DNA of 64,000 bases from Streptomyces kanamyceticus (GTDB taxonomy: Bacteria; Actinomycetota; Actinomycetes; Streptomycetales; Streptomycetaceae), in assembly GCF_008704495.1 (NCBI RefSeq), contig NZ_CP023699.1:6634001-6698000 (forward strand), read 5' to 3'. The position numbers and the translations under genes are program-made. Below the pieces are notes generated by a model. The model searched no databases. It was not told the DNA's origin and saw only the letters and a program-made list of their open reading frames with translations. Positions 10,229 to 18,556 of the stretch are shown piece by piece (position 1 is the first letter of the stretch; each line of letters begins with the position of its first letter).

Positions 10229-11668
10229 TCACAAATGCCTCGACGTGCGGTTCACGCGCCTCTGGCGCCACTCCCGCAGCCCCGCGATCGCGAGCACGAG
10301 CCCCGTCGCCCCCGCCGACCAGAGGAGCTGCGGCCGCGCCCCGTCGTCCGTCACCATCAGGCCGAGCACGACGGCCATCGCCGCGAGCGCCGCCCACGTC
10401 AGATACGGGAACGCCCACATCCGCAGGACGAGCCGCTCCGGCGCCTCGCGCTCGATGCGCCGACGGAGGCGCAGTTGGGAGATGGCGATCAGCGCCCAGA
10501 CGAACAGGAGCACCGCGCCGACCGAGTTGAGCATGTAGAGGAAGACGGAGTCGGGCCACTTCAGATTGAGCACGACCGACACGAAGCCGAAGGCCACCGA
10601 GGCGAGCACCGCGCGGCGCGGCACCCCGCCGCCCGACAGCTTGAGCAGGGACTTGGGGGCCTCGCCGCGCTCGGCGAGCGAGAAGATCATCCGGGAGGAG
10701 CCGTAGAGGTTGGCGTTGAGCGCCGAGAGCAGCGCCACGAACACCACGATGTTCATGATCGTCCCGGCGGACGGCACCCCGATCGAGTCGAGCACGGTGA
10801 CGTACGGACTGATGCCCGCCTTCTGCGCCGTCCACGGCAGCACCGTCACGATGATCAGCATCGACCCGACGTAGAAGAAGAGGATGCGGTAGACGGCGCT
10901 GCGCACCGCGCGGGCCACCGAACGCACCGGGTCGTCGGACTCGGCGGCGGCGATCGTGACGACCTCCAGGCCGCCGAACGCGAAGACGACGGCGAGCACT
11001 CCGGAGATCACGCCCGACCAGCCGTGCGGCAGGAAGCCCCCGTCGCCGGTGAGATGCGTGAAGCCGACCGGGTCCCCAGAGGAATTGGACCCAGCGGGCA
11101 GCACCCCGAAGACCGCGAGGAGGCCGAGCACCAGGAACGCGACGATCGCGCAGACCTTCAGGGTCGCGAACCAGAACTCGAACTCGCCGAAGTTCTTCAC
11201 CGCGGCCAGGTTGGCGCCGGTGAAGACCAGCATGAAGATCAGCACCCAGGCCCACTGGGGGACGCCGGGCGCCCACCCGTTGGCGATCTGCGCGGCCCCC
11301 GTCGCCTCCACGGCGAGCACGACCACGAGCAGGAACCAGTAGAGCCAGCCGACGCTGAACCCGGCCCAGCGGCCGAGCGCGCGCTCCGCGTGCACCGAGA
11401 AGGATCCTGACGCGGGCATCGCCGCGGACATCTCGCCGAGCATCCGCATCACGCACATCGCGAGCGCGCCCGCGATCAGGTACGACACGACGATGCCGGG
11501 CCCCGCGACCGCGATCCCGGCGCCCGAACCGACGAACAGCCCGGCCCCGATGACCCCGCCGAGCCCGAGCATGGTGAGGTGGCGCTGCTTGAGGCCGCCC
11601 GCGAGCGGTTCGTTCTCTTCCCCGAGGGGCGTGGCCGTGGCGGCCGCGACGGTTCCGGGCTCGTGCAT
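10229..11668 (-). CDS. amino acid permease (APC superfamily), paralog 2
   Basis: A 479-residue APC transporter starting MHEPGTVAAATATPLG. It has the GLKQRHLTMLGLGGVIGAGLF first-helix block and about 12 membrane helices. An in-frame upstream start would add 30 residues, but the chosen ATG gives the same N-terminal length as the neighbouring paralog. It lies 146 bp upstream of paralog 1 on the same strand and the two may be cotranscribed; I see no strong hairpin between them. The C-terminus ends in a short basic tail. Confidence 0.88.
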   Translation of the reverse strand: MHEPGTVAAATATPLGEENEPLAGGLKQRHLTMLGLGGVIGAGLFVGSGAGIAVAGPGIVVSYLIAGALAMCVMRMLGEMSAAMPASGSFSVHAERALGRWAGFSVGWLYWFLLVVVLAVEATGAAQIANGWAPGVPQWAWVLIFMLVFTGANLAAVKNFGEFEFWFATLKVCAIVAFLVLGLLAVFGVLPAGSNSSGDPVGFTHLTGDGGFLPHGWSGVISGVLAVVFAFGGLEVVTIAAAESDDPVRSVARAVRSAVYRILFFYVGSMLIIVTVLPWTAQKAGISPYVTVLDSIGVPSAGTIMNIVVFVALLSALNANLYGSSRMIFSLAERGEAPKSLLKLSGGGVPRRAVLASVAFGFVSVVLNLKWPDSVFLYMLNSVGAVLLFVWALIAISQLRLRRRIEREAPERLVLRMWAFPYLTWAALAAMAVVLGLMVTDDGARPQLLWSAGATGLVLAIAGLREWRQRRVNRTSRHL

Positions 11669-11941
11669 GGTGCTCAGTGCTGCTCTCGGGATCAGCAAAG
11701 CTCCGGCGAAGCTTTGGCGGGAACCTACAGTCTCCCCGGGCGGTCGCCCTTCGTGCAAAACGGGGCACCCACCCGCCGACCTCAGTGACGCGCATCACGC
11801 CCGGCGAGGTGTACAGAGGCTCCTTTGTGCAGAGCCCACCAAGGCCCCGCCCCTGGCTTGTCGGCCGGACACCGTGTCGCGCCGCGTCCGCCTGGGATAG
11901 CGTCGGCAGGTCCCACCTGCCCTCGTCCCAGCGGAGTCCCG

Positions 11942-12520
11942 ATGAGCATCGCCGCCGCCCATGTCCGCCCCGGCCAGGTCCTCGCCGACCTGCTCCCGTC
12001 GTCCCGCGTGAAGGACGCCGCCCTCGTGCTCGGCGGCGCCGCGCTCACCGGGATCGCCGCCCAGATCGCGGTGCCCGTGCCGGGCTCCCCGGTGCCGGTG
12101 ACCGGGCAGACCTTCGCCGCGCTGCTCGTGGGCACCGCGCTCGGCGCCCGCAGGGGCTTCCTCTCGCTCGCGGTGTACGCCCTCGTCGGCATGGCGGGCA
12201 TGCCGTGGTTCGCGGAGGCGGGCTCCGGCGTCGCCGCGCCGTCCCTCGGCTACGTCCTCGGCATGCTGCTCGCCGCCACCGTGGCCGGTTCGCTGGCCCG
12301 CCGCGGCGGTGACCGCTCCGTGCTGCGCACGGCGGGCACGATGGTGCTCGGCTCCGCGATCATCTACGCGGTCGGTGTCCCCTACCTGGCCGCCGCCACC
12401 GGCATGTCGATGACCCAGGCCGTCGCCGCGGGGCTCACCCCCTTCCTGATCGGCGACGCCCTGAAGGCCGCGCTCGCGATGGGCGCGCTGCCCACGGCGT
12501 GGAAGTTCCTCGACCGCTGA
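11942..12520 (+). CDS. bioY: biotin transporter BioY (ECF S-component)
   Basis: A 192-residue membrane protein with about six helices. It contains the BioY features PVPVTGQTFAALLVGTALG and RGFLSLAVYALVGMAGMPWFA. BioY is the biotin-binding S-component of an energy-coupling-factor transporter; some BioY proteins work alone and others use shared EcfAT, which is absent here. The ATG is preceded by CGGAG. A small palindrome CGACCGCT-G-AGCGGTCG overlaps the stop codon. The next gene converges on it, 20 bp away. I recognise no BirA or BioQ operator upstream. Confidence 0.9.
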   Translation: MSIAAAHVRPGQVLADLLPSSRVKDAALVLGGAALTGIAAQIAVPVPGSPVPVTGQTFAALLVGTALGARRGFLSLAVYALVGMAGMPWFAEAGSGVAAPSLGYVLGMLLAATVAGSLARRGGDRSVLRTAGTMVLGSAIIYAVGVPYLAAATGMSMTQAVAAGLTPFLIGDALKAALAMGALPTAWKFLDR

Positions 12521-12539
12521 GCGGTCGGACGCGCGGGCG

Positions 12540-13868
12540 TCAACTGACGTCGTAGTTCCGCCTGAAGAGGTTCGCCGGGTCGTACGTGGCCTTCAACTCG
12601 GCGAGCCTCTTCCGCGTTTCCGGGTCGTAGAGCCCGTCGGGCCGATCGCCGCCGCCGAAGGCGAAGTTGAGCGAGCGCCCGAGGGTCTGCGGCGCCACTA
12701 GTCCGAACGCCTGCGCGTGCACGGTCCGCGCGGCCGCGACGTCCGTGCCGTCGAGCGGCGACAGGATCCGGATCAGCCAGCCCGCGTCACGGAAGGGCAC
12801 CGCGTTCTGCGCGGGCCTCGCGAGCGCCCCGCCCAGCTGGTTGATCTGGACGACGTGCATCGCGTCCGCCGCGGGCCCCGTCAGGGCGAGGAGTTCACCG
12901 GCCGCCGCGACGTCCAGGCCGCTCAGGACCACGCTGTCCCCGTAGTACGCGTGCGGGAAGTCCGGGTCGCTGTGGATGGTGTGGCTCTCGGCGTACGGCA
13001 TCTCCCGCAGCGTGTCCGACACCGCGTCCCCGAGCTCCCGCAGCGGCGCCACCAGACGCTCGCCCTCGGCCGCCGTGCCGGTGAACGCGACCCGGACGGA
13101 GACGAGATAGCGGCCGCGCAGATGCGGCGGGAGCTGCGGCAGGTCCGGGTAGACGAGCGCCGAGAGGGACGAGGTCAGCTCGTCGGGCAGGGTCCGCGTC
13201 CACGCCTCGTAGCCGCGCAGCAGGGCGGCGGGGTCGCTCGCGCTCCCGTCGAACGCGATCGCCCCGCCGTACAGCCTGGCCACCGGCACCAGGTCGATCT
13301 CGAGATCCGTGACCACACCGAGGTTCGCGCCGCCGCCGAGGAGCCCCCAGAACAGCTCGGGTTCGCCGTCCGCCGTGACGTGGCGCGGGGTGCCGTCCGC
13401 GGTGACGACGTCGAGCGAGCGGACGTGGTCGGCCGCGTACCCGAACTCCCGGCCGAGGATGCCGAGTCCGCCGCCCAGCGTGTACGACACGGCGCCCACG
13501 CCCGGCGCCGAGCCGTTCAGCGGGGCGAGCCCGTGCGGCGCGGCGGCCTCGGCGACCTGCCCCCACCTGGCGCCCGCCCCGACGGTGACGGTGCGCGCCG
13601 CGGCGTCCACGCGCACGGAGTCCATCCGCCGCGTGCTGACGAGGACGCCGCCCTCGGAGGCCGCGGGCAGGCCGTGCCCGGTGGCCTGTACGCCGATGGG
13701 CAGGGCGTGCGCGGCGGCGTACGACACGGCGGCGACCACGTCGTCGGTGCTCCGCGCGCCGAACACGATCGCGGGCCGCGTCGCGAAACCGGTCTGGAAC
13801 CCGGCGATCTCCTCGTCGTACCCGGCGTCTCCCGGCCGGAAGACGAGTCGCTGTGCGGTGAAGTCCAC
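12540..13868 (-). CDS. FAD-binding oxidoreductase (berberine-bridge-enzyme type)
   Basis: A 442-residue flavoprotein with an N-terminal FAD-binding PCMH domain (about residues 30-205: RPAIVFGARSTDDVVAAVSYAAAH, GAGARWGQV, GVGAVSYTLGGGLGILGREFG) and a C-terminal BBE motif (LKATYDPANLFRRNYDV). Such oxidases act on sugars, alkaloids or polyketides. A bicovalent flavin is doubtful, since the usual Cys is replaced in the GAVSYTLGGG segment. The ATG has GGAGG six bases upstream. It stands alone between bioY and the third permease and its substrate is unknown. Confidence 0.87.
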   Translation of the reverse strand: MDFTAQRLVFRPGDAGYDEEIAGFQTGFATRPAIVFGARSTDDVVAAVSYAAAHALPIGVQATGHGLPAASEGGVLVSTRRMDSVRVDAAARTVTVGAGARWGQVAEAAAPHGLAPLNGSAPGVGAVSYTLGGGLGILGREFGYAADHVRSLDVVTADGTPRHVTADGEPELFWGLLGGGANLGVVTDLEIDLVPVARLYGGAIAFDGSASDPAALLRGYEAWTRTLPDELTSSLSALVYPDLPQLPPHLRGRYLVSVRVAFTGTAAEGERLVAPLRELGDAVSDTLREMPYAESHTIHSDPDFPHAYYGDSVVLSGLDVAAAGELLALTGPAADAMHVVQINQLGGALARPAQNAVPFRDAGWLIRILSPLDGTDVAAARTVHAQAFGLVAPQTLGRSLNFAFGGGDRPDGLYDPETRKRLAELKATYDPANLFRRNYDVS

Positions 13869-13966
13869 GGGAAGCCTCCGTTGTGCTGCGGTGCCTGACG
13901 TGGCGGAGCATCCCGCAATAACCTGACACCTGCCGTCAACTTTTCCGGCGCCCGCGCCCGGACACG

Positions 13967-14002
13967 ACGGCGCCCCCGCGGAGAACTCCGCGGGGGCGCC
14001 GT
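13967..14002 (-). terminator. 17-bp hairpin terminator after permease 3
   Basis: ACGGCGCCCCCGCGGAG pairs with CTCCGCGGGGGCGCCGT with only two bases between them. It follows the 3' end of the permease ending at 14032 and precedes the promoter region of the FAD oxidoreductase. Confidence 0.8.
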
Positions 14003-14031
14003 ACGAAGCCGTACGAAAAGGGTGCCGAGGG

Positions 14032-15498
14032 TCAGGCGTCGACCTGCTCCTGGACCTCGTCCCTGGGCCGGATCTTCTCCCGGACCAGGGAGAAGACGAC
14101 CACGAACGCGGCCGCGAGGAGCGAGAGCAGCACCTGCTTGCGCCCGGCCTCGTCGGTGAGCATGTAGACGAGCACGAACGAGATCATCGCGATCGTGACC
14201 CACGTCAGGTACGGGAAGAGCCACATCTTCACGACGAGCTTCTCCGGCTCCTCGCGCAGGATGATCCCGCGCATCCGCAGCTGCGTGAACGCGATCATCA
14301 GCCAGACGAACAGGGCCACCGCGCCCGAGGAGTTGAGCAGGAAGTCGAAGACGGTGTCCTTCCACTGGTAGTTGAACCAGACGGCGACGAAACCGAAGAC
14401 GACCGAGCCGAGGATCGCGGCCTGCGGCACGCCCCGCTTGTTGGTGCGCGCGAAGGCCTTGGGCGCGTCACCGCGCTGACCGAGCGAGAAGGCCATGCGG
14501 GAGGCGGTGTACAGGCCGGAGTTGAGGCAGGAGAGCACGGCGGTCAGCACGATGACGTTCATGACCTGACCGGCGTGCGGGATGCCGATCGAGTTCAGTG
14601 CGGCGACGTAGCTGCCGTCCTTGGCGATCGACTTGTCGTTCCACGGAAGGAGGGTGATGACGACGAAGATCGAGCCCAGGTAGAAGACGCCGATGCGCCA
14701 GATGACGCTGTTGGTCGCCTTGGTGACGGCGCGCTGCGGGTCCTCGGACTCACCGGCGGCCAGCGTCACGATCTCGGAGCCCATGAAGGAGAAGACGACC
14801 ATGAGCACACCCGTGAGGATGGCGCCCGCGCCCTTGGGCATGAAGCCGCCCGCGTCGGTGAGGTGCGCGAATCCGGCGCCGGGGTTGTCCGATCCGGGCA
14901 GCACGCCGAAGACGGCGAGCAGGCCGATGATCACGAAGCCGCCGATGGCGACGACCTTGATCCCGGCGAACCAGAACTCGAACTCGCCGTAGGAGCCCAC
15001 CGACACGAGGTTGGTGGCGGTGAGCACCACCATCACGATGAGCGCCCAGCCCCACTGCGGGACGGCGGGTATCCAGCCGTTGAGGATGACGGCACCCGCG
15101 GTGGCCTCCACCGCGAGCACGACGACCCAGAAGAACCAGTAGAGCCAGCCGATGGAGAAACCGGCCCAGCGGCCGAGCGCCTGGTCGGCATAGGTGGAGA
15201 AGGAGCCGGAGGTCGGCCGTGCGGCGGCCATCTCGCCGAGCATCCGCATCACGAGGACGACCATCGTGCCCACGAGGGCGTACGAGATGAGGATCGCGGG
15301 CCCCGCGGCGGCGATGCCGGAGCTGGAGCCGACGAAGAGCCCGGCGCCGATCACGCCGCCGATGGCGATCATCGAGAGGTGGCGGTTCTTGAGACCCGCT
15401 TGCAGGCCGTCACCGTTGTCACCGTTGTGGCCAGACTGCGGATCCCCAGGGGATGCGGTGCCGCTGTCTGCCTTCGCAAGGGAGGGTTGCGAGGTCAT
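14032..15498 (-). CDS. amino acid permease (APC superfamily), paralog 3
   Basis: A 488-residue, about 12-helix transporter with the GLKNRHLSMIAIGGVIGAGLFVGSS signature. The start MTSQPSLAKADSG was chosen because AAGGA lies eight bases upstream; the longer frame adds 13 codons with no ribosome site. It differs from the other two permeases at both ends but keeps the core (NGWIPAVPQWGWALIV, GEFEFWFAGIKV). It is a single-gene unit facing away from rpiB. A dyad, CCTGAAT-N12-ATTCAGG (15567-15592), lies about 70 bp upstream and may be an operator. Confidence 0.88.
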   Translation of the reverse strand: MTSQPSLAKADSGTASPGDPQSGHNGDNGDGLQAGLKNRHLSMIAIGGVIGAGLFVGSSSGIAAAGPAILISYALVGTMVVLVMRMLGEMAAARPTSGSFSTYADQALGRWAGFSIGWLYWFFWVVVLAVEATAGAVILNGWIPAVPQWGWALIVMVVLTATNLVSVGSYGEFEFWFAGIKVVAIGGFVIIGLLAVFGVLPGSDNPGAGFAHLTDAGGFMPKGAGAILTGVLMVVFSFMGSEIVTLAAGESEDPQRAVTKATNSVIWRIGVFYLGSIFVVITLLPWNDKSIAKDGSYVAALNSIGIPHAGQVMNVIVLTAVLSCLNSGLYTASRMAFSLGQRGDAPKAFARTNKRGVPQAAILGSVVFGFVAVWFNYQWKDTVFDFLLNSSGAVALFVWLMIAFTQLRMRGIILREEPEKLVVKMWLFPYLTWVTIAMISFVLVYMLTDEAGRKQVLLSLLAAAFVVVFSLVREKIRPRDEVQEQVDA

Positions 15499-15566
15499 TG
15501 ACGAATCCTTAAGTTCTCGGGTCTCGAGCCCCCGCATTCAAACTCAGGGGTGAACGGGACGGAAGT

Positions 15567-15592
15567 CCTGAATCCGGATCGTTGTATTCAGG
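15567..15592. promoter_or_regulatory. dyad in the permease/rpiB divergent region
   Basis: A perfect 7-bp inverted repeat, CCTGAAT and ATTCAGG, with a 12-base centre. It sits in the 205-bp region between the divergent permease and rpiB genes. It has the shape of a dimeric repressor site; the cognate regulator is unknown. Confidence 0.35.
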
Positions 15593-15703
15593 CCAATGGC
15601 CTGGACCAAGGTCAGCGCCCGAGACGTCACGTCGACATCTCGGCAAGATCAAGGTCCTGCCCGGTCGCGGCTACCCCCTCCGCGACGTGCCACACTCGGA
15701 CCC

Positions 15704-16189
15704 ATGCGCGTGTACCTCGGCTCGGATCATGCCGGCTACGAACTCAAGAACCACCTGGTCGAATGGCTCAAGAGCCACGGCCACGAGCCCGTCGACTGCG
15801 GGCCCCACATCTATGACGCCCAGGACGACTACCCGCCGTTCTGCCTGCGCGCCGCGGAGCGCACGGCCGCGGACCCGGAGGCCCTCGGCATCGTCATCGG
15901 CGGCTCCGGGAACGGCGAGCAGATCGCCGCGAACAAGGTCAAGGGCGTCCGCGCGGCGCTGGCCTGGAGCGAGCAGACCGCGGCGCTCGGCCGCGAGCAC
16001 AACGACGCGAACGTCGTCTCGATCGGTGGCCGCATGCACACGGAGGAGGAGGCGACCAAGTTCGTCGAGATCTTCCTGAGCACGCCGTACTCGGGCGAGG
16101 AGCGGCACACTCGCCGCATCGACATGCTGTCGGCTTATGAGGAGTCCGGGGAGCTGCCCCCGATCCCCGCGCACCACCCCCAGTCGTAA
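15704..16189 (+). CDS. rpiB: ribose-5-phosphate isomerase B
   Basis: A 161-residue RpiB-family isomerase interconverting ribose-5-phosphate and ribulose-5-phosphate in the pentose phosphate pathway. It begins MRVYLGSDHAGYELK, with the substrate-binding Asp8-His9. It carries GGSGNGEQIAANK, in which Ser68 and Glu72 replace the catalytic Cys/Thr of E. coli RpiB, as in the mycobacterial enzyme. No Shine-Dalgarno precedes the ATG, and a CACACT hexamer ends seven bases upstream, so the mRNA may be leaderless. Confidence 0.95.
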   Translation: MRVYLGSDHAGYELKNHLVEWLKSHGHEPVDCGPHIYDAQDDYPPFCLRAAERTAADPEALGIVIGGSGNGEQIAANKVKGVRAALAWSEQTAALGREHNDANVVSIGGRMHTEEEATKFVEIFLSTPYSGEERHTRRIDMLSAYEESGELPPIPAHHPQS

Positions 16190-16194
16190 CCCAC

Positions 16195-16240
16195 GGGGCT
16201 CCGCCCCGGACCCCGCTCCTCAAACGCCGGAGGGGCTGAA
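16195..16240 (+). repeat. dispersed Streptomyces intergenic repeat, family A, copy 1
   Basis: The element GGGGCTCCGCCCCGGACCCC followed by GCTCCTCAAACGCCGGAGGGGCTGA sits just after rpiB. A second, inverted copy lies at 24636-24680 after the ABC permease. Such elements are common at gene ends in Streptomyces genomes and contain small hairpins. Confidence 0.85.
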
Positions 16241-16254
16241 CATTCAGCCCCTCC
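16229..16254. terminator. hairpin between rpiB and the glycosylase gene
   Basis: GGAGGGGCTGAA and TTCAGCCCCTCC form a 12-bp inverted repeat with a very small loop, overlapping the end of the dispersed repeat. It probably ends rpiB transcription. Confidence 0.6.
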
Positions 16255-16276
16255 GCACTCATTCTCGGAGGGACCC

Positions 16277-17092
16277 TTGCCCGAGGGGCACACCATTCAT
16301 CGGCTCGCGCAGGACCACAGGGAACGGTTCGCGGGGAAGACGACGACGGTACGCAGCCCGCAGGGCAAGTTCAGCGACAGCGCCGCCCTCGTCGACGGCA
16401 GGTCGATGGAGACCGCCGAGGCCCACGGCAAGCACCTCTTCCTCGGGTTCGGCGAAGGGGGTGCCGAGTGGATCCACATCCACCTCGGCCTCTTCGGCAA
16501 GTACACCATCGGCGAGTGCCCCGCCCCGCCCCCCACGGACACCGTCCGCCTCCGCCTGCTCAACGAGGCGTACTACTCCGACCTGCGCGGCCCGACGACC
16601 TGCGCCCTCATCACGTACGACGAGAAGCGGGCGATACACGAGCGGCTCGGCCCGGATCCGCTGCGCGCGGCGGACGACCCGGACAAGGCGTACCAGCGGA
16701 TCTCCCGCAGTCGTACGACCGTCGCCGCGCTCCTGATGGACCAGAAGGTCATCGCGGGCGTCGGCAACGTCTACCGCGCCGAGGTCCTCTTCCGGCACGG
16801 CATCGATCCGTACACCCCGGGCAAGGACCTCACCCAGCGCCAGTGGGCGGCGATCTGGCAGGACCTCGTGGAGCTGATGCGCGAGGGCGTCCGCCTCAAC
16901 CGGATCGACACCGTCAGGCCCGAGCACACCCCCGAGGAGATGGGCCGCCCGCCGCGCGTCGACGATCACGGCGGCGAGGTGTACGTCTACCGCAGGGCGA
17001 ACCTGCCCTGCCACATCTGTGGCGGCGAGATCCGCACCGCCGACCTCGCCGCCCGCAACCTCTTCTGGTGCCCGACCTGCCAGCGCGCGTAA
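16277..17092 (+). CDS. Fpg/Nei-family DNA glycosylase (endonuclease VIII-like)
   Basis: A 271-residue bifunctional glycosylase/AP lyase for oxidised bases. The mature N-terminus is PEGHT, with the catalytic Pro2 and Glu3; PEGHTIHR is typical of actinobacterial Nei2 proteins. The helix-two-turn-helix segment (MDQKVIAGVGNVYRAEVLF) and a C-terminal zinc finger with CHIC and CPTC pairs are intact. The start is TTG, fixed by the Pro2 requirement and by GGAGGGA four bases upstream. It follows rpiB but is probably transcribed separately. Confidence 0.93.
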   Translation: MPEGHTIHRLAQDHRERFAGKTTTVRSPQGKFSDSAALVDGRSMETAEAHGKHLFLGFGEGGAEWIHIHLGLFGKYTIGECPAPPPTDTVRLRLLNEAYYSDLRGPTTCALITYDEKRAIHERLGPDPLRAADDPDKAYQRISRSRTTVAALLMDQKVIAGVGNVYRAEVLFRHGIDPYTPGKDLTQRQWAAIWQDLVELMREGVRLNRIDTVRPEHTPEEMGRPPRVDDHGGEVYVYRRANLPCHICGGEIRTADLAARNLFWCPTCQRA

Positions 17093-17106
17093 GGAGTGTC
17101 CCGTAA

Positions 17107-17148
17107 GGGGCGCGGGGAACAGCGCGCCCAGCCACGACGCACCCGCAG
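17107..17148 (+). repeat. dispersed intergenic repeat, family B (GGGGCGCGGGGAAC), copy 1
   Basis: A copy of the element GGGGCGCGGGGAACAGCGCG followed by CCCAGCCACGACGCACCCGCAG lies between the convergent glycosylase and Eis-like genes. Other copies are at 32295, 32374 (inverted), 44539, 44595, 48485 and 48581. Confidence 0.85.
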
Positions 17149-17174
17149 CAAAAGCCCCAGCTCAAAGCCCTCGG

Positions 17175-18404
17175 CTAGAAGCCATGCGGCAGCCACGGCG
17201 CACTGGCTGACCCGAAGGCCAGCGACGCCTCAGCCAACGCGCCGCCGCGCAACTCCCGCACCCGGCCCGCTCCCGCGAGCGAGACCAGGGAGGTGCCACC
17301 GAGGTAGGCCGCGGCCAACTCCCGTACGGAGAGCGCGAGATCGGCCGGGTCGTGGGTGCGCTCGCACGACGCGCCCTTGGCGTCACCCGTGAGGCGCCAA
17401 CGCCCCTCGTTCCAGGGACAGAAGGCGTCCGTCACCTCGAACACCACGTCGACGGGGGCCTGATAGGTGCGCGCCTCCAGAGCCGCGCCGACCTCCACGA
17501 GCCGCACGTGCAGCGAGTCCCGCACCGCGATGTCGCACCGGCGCACGTCCGAGACCAGCTGTAGCAGCGGGTCGTCCACCGGGCGGCTGCGCGCGACGAC
17601 CGACGACGTCAGGTCGATGTCGAAGAGGAACTGCCACAGCGCCGCGTACGCCGCGGGGTCGACGGCCTCCAGATCGCGCAGCAGGACCGTGCTCTTGGGC
17701 CCCTGCCACTCCCATTCGGGCTTGACGGCGAACCGCACGTACCCGACGAGCTCCCCGTCCTGCTCGGCGACCACGCACTGCAGCTGCGAGGCGCCGCCGC
17801 GGTCGGACGCCGGGTCGAGCAGGCCGAGCCGCTCCCAGCCGGGCTGCCGGGCGAGCAGCCCCGGACGCTCACCGACCCGGCGCGCGTACAGCGCCTCGCA
17901 CGCCTCGTGGACGTCGGTGGGCTTCGCGTACCGAAGGCGTACGTCCGCCGCCCCTGACGGCAGGGCGAGCCGCACCCGGGTCGTGTCGATGGTGGCCTTC
18001 AGCTGCTGGGTGGCCGCCCCGTACCCGAACCGGCCGTAGATCATCGGCTCCGACGCCGTGAGCACGGCGAGGGACTCGCCGCCCGCGCGCAGGCCGTCGA
18101 GCTGCCTGCGCATCATCGAGGTCATGATGCCGCGCCGCCGGTGCGTGGCCGCGACGCTGATCATGGTCACGCCCGCCGCGTCCACCAGGGCGCCGCCGGG
18201 CACGGAGAGCCGGAAGCTGAAAGCCGCCGCGGTCCCCACGCACGACGCCCCGTCCCACACGCCGAACGAGCGGTCGAGCTCGATCAGCTCGCGCCACAGC
18301 TTCTGTTCCTGGGGCGACTCGGGGACCCCGCCGAACGCGACGTCCAGCGCCCCGTACCACGTGTCCCAGTCGCCTTCGTCGAGCATCCGCACGTCTGTCG
18401 TCAT
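17175..18404 (-). CDS. Eis-like GNAT N-acetyltransferase
   Basis: A 409-residue protein with the Eis architecture: N-terminal GNAT domain, second GNAT-like domain and C-terminal SCP2-like domain. The acetyl-CoA loop is VAATHRRRGIMTSMMRR (about residues 84-100). Tyr123 in IYGRFGYG matches the general-acid Tyr of Eis, and the chain ends in Phe, whose carboxylate serves as general base in Eis. Family members acetylate aminoglycosides at several positions or other amines. The real substrate here is unknown. AGGGATGG precedes the ATG. Confidence 0.88.
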   Translation of the reverse strand: MTTDVRMLDEGDWDTWYGALDVAFGGVPESPQEQKLWRELIELDRSFGVWDGASCVGTAAAFSFRLSVPGGALVDAAGVTMISVAATHRRRGIMTSMMRRQLDGLRAGGESLAVLTASEPMIYGRFGYGAATQQLKATIDTTRVRLALPSGAADVRLRYAKPTDVHEACEALYARRVGERPGLLARQPGWERLGLLDPASDRGGASQLQCVVAEQDGELVGYVRFAVKPEWEWQGPKSTVLLRDLEAVDPAAYAALWQFLFDIDLTSSVVARSRPVDDPLLQLVSDVRRCDIAVRDSLHVRLVEVGAALEARTYQAPVDVVFEVTDAFCPWNEGRWRLTGDAKGASCERTHDPADLALSVRELAAAYLGGTSLVSLAGAGRVRELRGGALAEASLAFGSASAPWLPHGF

Positions 18405-18556
18405 ATGCCATCCCTACCAGCGCGGTACACACCGGTGCGACAGGATTTACCGAGTCCGAAAGTCGCGTTCGTGCCGGTTTCCGGCATGCCCCTGACGGGG
18501 GACAAGTGGGACCTCCCGTGCGAAGTGCCCGGCCCGCTGGATAGGGTCCACGAGCA

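Noticed and set aside
11759-11941. Possible biotin operator upstream of bioY
   Set aside because: No inverted repeat resembling BirA or BioQ sites could be found.
12511-12527. Palindrome CGACCGCTGAGCGGTCG at the bioY stop codon
   Set aside because: The centre leaves almost no loop and it lies within the coding end, so I do not call it a terminator.
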